From contig JAQUJJ010000148.1 of NCBI GenBank assembly GCA_028681035.1, positions 1 to 8,512 on the forward strand: 8,512 nucleotides of DNA, in the 5' to 3' direction. The translations under genes were made by a program, and so were the position numbers. This document shows positions 7,244 to 8,512 of this stretch, one piece after another. The DNA is from Candidatus Cloacimonadota bacterium. Its GTDB lineage: Bacteria; Cloacimonadota; Cloacimonadia; Cloacimonadales; Cloacimonadaceae. The notes beneath the pieces are model-generated. The model worked only from the letters and a program-made list of their open reading frames with translations. It was not told the origin of the DNA and searched no databases. Numbering within the stretch: the stretch's first letter is position 1; every line of letters begins with the position of its first letter.

Positions 7244-8428
7244 ATGCATGAACAAGGAACCACCACCAAAAACTTAACCGTATTTGCAGATACAAACTTG
7301 CTGATCCACTGCAACGATGTAAGACATCTCAATTACAGTCAAATATTTGATGATTATGATACTATCTTAATCTATTTTGCTGACCCCGTTGTTCGGGAGA
7401 TAGACAAGTTCAAGACAGACAGTTCGCAACGCAGAGCCAAAAAGGCAAGGAAGTACAATACGCTCTTTGACGAGATTCTAAAAACACCCAACACGCAGTT
7501 AACTCCAAAAGAAAACACCAAGATTACTTTAGCTTTTCCTCCTAATTGCGCGGTAGAAATGTTACAAAAACACATGAAAGGCTTGGATGAGTCAATTTTT
7601 GATGACCTGTTAATTGGTAATGTACTGGCATACAATGAAGTTAATCCAGATGAGGATGTAAGATTAATCACAAGTGATACTGGCGTGGTTCTAAAATGCA
7701 GAAATAAGAACATACAAGTTATCAAAACTCCAGAAGAATGGCTATTACCCCCAGAAAACGACTCTAGAGATAAACAAATCATCCAACTTGAAACAAAGCT
7801 TAAAAAAATGGAGCAAAGTCAACCCATTATATTGCTTGAGGCAAGAGGTCTTTCATCTGCCGATAAACCAATCAGTGAAGTGCAATTGAGGCTATATGAG
7901 GAACTGGATAAGGATCAAATTTATGATTTAGTCAACTACATCAGATCAAAACATCTCCCTAAAGAGGATTTTTCTGATGAAGAAAAAAAAGTTAGAGAAT
8001 TTGCGGAAACACATGTAAAGCCATTCTGGCCATTTAACATAACATCTGAGTATGTTGCTCCGTCAGCTAAACAGATAAAAGAGTATCTTGAAACGCATTA
8101 TCCCAACTGGCTGTTAAATGTGAGGAAATGGCTTGAGCAGATACATTTACGATTGTTTTATTGTGAGAACAAGACTGATATTAGCTTGAGTTTATCCAAT
8201 ACTGGAAATGCTTTTGCTCGCAATATTCTTCTAAACTTTCATTTAAACCAAGGATGGCTTTTTACGTCTGAAGATTTTACAACCAGTGATAGCAGCATAG
8301 TTCTCCCAATTCCAAAATGCCCTAGCGCTCCCAAAGGAAAAATAGTTCAAAGAGAAATATCAAGTATAAGTTCCATTTTAAACCAAGTGTCGATGGCAGT
8401 TAAAAGTGCACCAGTTTCGGAAGTTTAG
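7244..8428 (+). CDS. PIN-domain nuclease-like protein with unrecognised C-terminal region
   Basis: PIN domains are metal-dependent RNases. Here the first about 170 of 394 residues look like a PIN fold: VFADTNLLIH (first acid D16), PVVREIDKFK (E52 or D54), an acidic cluster in DESIFDDLLIGNVLAY (D120/D121), and LITSDTGVVLKCRNKNIQVI with D145. The full set of four acids suggests an active nuclease. RRAKKARK (63-70) is a strongly basic patch. Residues about 174-192 are charged and probably coiled-coil. Residues 200-394 match nothing I recognise; a stretch near 310-335 (TDISLSLSNTGNAFARNI) has the alternating pattern of a beta-sandwich. No membrane segment is seen. At 394 residues it is much longer than VapC toxins (about 130-150) and has no adjacent antitoxin gene. 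It lies 35 bases after the CBASS effector and is AT-rich (33% GC in 7981-8040). Domain call good; role in defence inferred from context only. Confidence 0.75.
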   Translation: MHEQGTTTKNLTVFADTNLLIHCNDVRHLNYSQIFDDYDTILIYFADPVVREIDKFKTDSSQRRAKKARKYNTLFDEILKTPNTQLTPKENTKITLAFPPNCAVEMLQKHMKGLDESIFDDLLIGNVLAYNEVNPDEDVRLITSDTGVVLKCRNKNIQVIKTPEEWLLPPENDSRDKQIIQLETKLKKMEQSQPIILLEARGLSSADKPISEVQLRLYEELDKDQIYDLVNYIRSKHLPKEDFSDEEKKVREFAETHVKPFWPFNITSEYVAPSAKQIKEYLETHYPNWLLNVRKWLEQIHLRLFYCENKTDISLSLSNTGNAFARNILLNFHLNQGWLFTSEDFTTSDSSIVLPIPKCPSAPKGKIVQREISSISSILNQVSMAVKSAPVSEV

Positions 8429-8441
8429 ATTGCACCAGTTT
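8407..8441 (+). repeat. 11-base direct repeat at the end of the PIN gene
   Basis: TGCACCAGTTT occurs at 8407-8417, in the last codons of the PIN gene, and again at 8431-8441, just after its stop. The copies begin 24 bases apart. They may be a small duplication or a regulator site for the next gene, or chance. No function can be assigned. Confidence 0.4.
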
Positions 8442-8477
8442 GTGTAATAATAAACTTAGCCTTTTGATAGAGATATC

Positions 8478-8486
8478 AGGAGGTGA
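8478..8486 (+). promoter_or_regulatory. Near-perfect Shine-Dalgarno sequence for the gene at the right edge
   Basis: AGGAGGTGA is complementary to the 16S rRNA 3' end over its whole length and lies just before the ATG at 8488. It is the strongest ribosome binding site in the window and decides the start of the next gene. Confidence 0.8.
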
Positions 8487-8487
8487 A

Positions 8488-8512
8488 ATGAAAGGAGCCG
8501 ATGTGTACAATG
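8488..8512 (+). CDS. Start of a further gene, cut by the window edge
   Basis: Only eight codons are visible (MKGADVYN), then the sequence ends. The case for a real gene is the ATG directly after a near-perfect Shine-Dalgarno motif, on the same strand as its neighbours and 59 bases after the PIN gene stop. The product cannot be identified. The 59-base gap shows no hairpin with a T-run, so it could belong to the same transcript; a separate promoter cannot be excluded. Confidence 0.6.

Noticed and set aside
8430..8456. Possible promoter TTGCAC-15 bases-TAAACT before the gene at the right edge
   Set aside because: Spacing is short and the -10 match is poor. Such matches are expected by chance in AT-rich sequence.
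1..8512. CRISPR array, tRNA, rRNA or insertion sequence
   Set aside because: No regular repeat-spacer pattern, cloverleaf, rRNA signature, transposase or terminal inverted repeats were seen, and the longest gene-free stretch is only 59 bases.

Overview
The window is a bacterial anti-phage defence locus with every gene on the + strand, packed tip-to-tail over about 8.5 kb. No rRNA, tRNA, integrase or transposase is visible. The organism cannot be named from this sequence. Shine-Dalgarno motifs, ATG starts and a moderately GC core (about 48-53% in sampled 60-base lines of hsdR/hsdM) flanked by AT-rich genes (about 32-37% in sampled lines) point only to a generic mid-GC bacterium. Promoters were not recognised, and the operon promoter probably lies left of the window.

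Layout: (1) 1-440, the 3' part of a gene ending in a DUF4357-like domain after a proline-rich linker. It is cut by the window edge and overlaps the next gene by 14 bases. (2) 427-5735, a complete type I restriction-modification operon in the order hsdR-hsdM-hsdS, with 13-base and 1-base gaps. (3) 5735-7208, a two-gene CBASS-like unit: a CD-NTase-type nucleotidyltransferase and a small two-helix membrane protein with a beta-rich C-terminal domain matching the Cap15 (2TM-beta) effector type. No Cap2/Cap3 ancillary genes are present, so this would be a minimal type I CBASS. (4) 7244-8428, a 394-residue protein with an N-terminal PIN nuclease domain and an unrecognised C-terminal region. (5) 8488 to the right edge, the first codons of another gene with a very strong ribosome binding site.

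The most notable point is the fusion of two defence layers into one apparent transcription unit. The nucleotidyltransferase ATG overlaps the hsdS stop codon (TAATG), and its ribosome binding site lies in the codons for the conserved HsdS C-terminus. HsdRMS would restrict unmodified DNA. CBASS would act if phage replication proceeds: the NTase makes a cyclic nucleotide that activates the membrane effector and stops growth. The PIN protein, 35 bases further on, may be a further defence nuclease or an independent gene. Base composition supports modular assembly: the two HsdS target-recognition domains and all accessory genes are AT-rich, while hsdR, hsdM and the conserved helical parts of hsdS are not.
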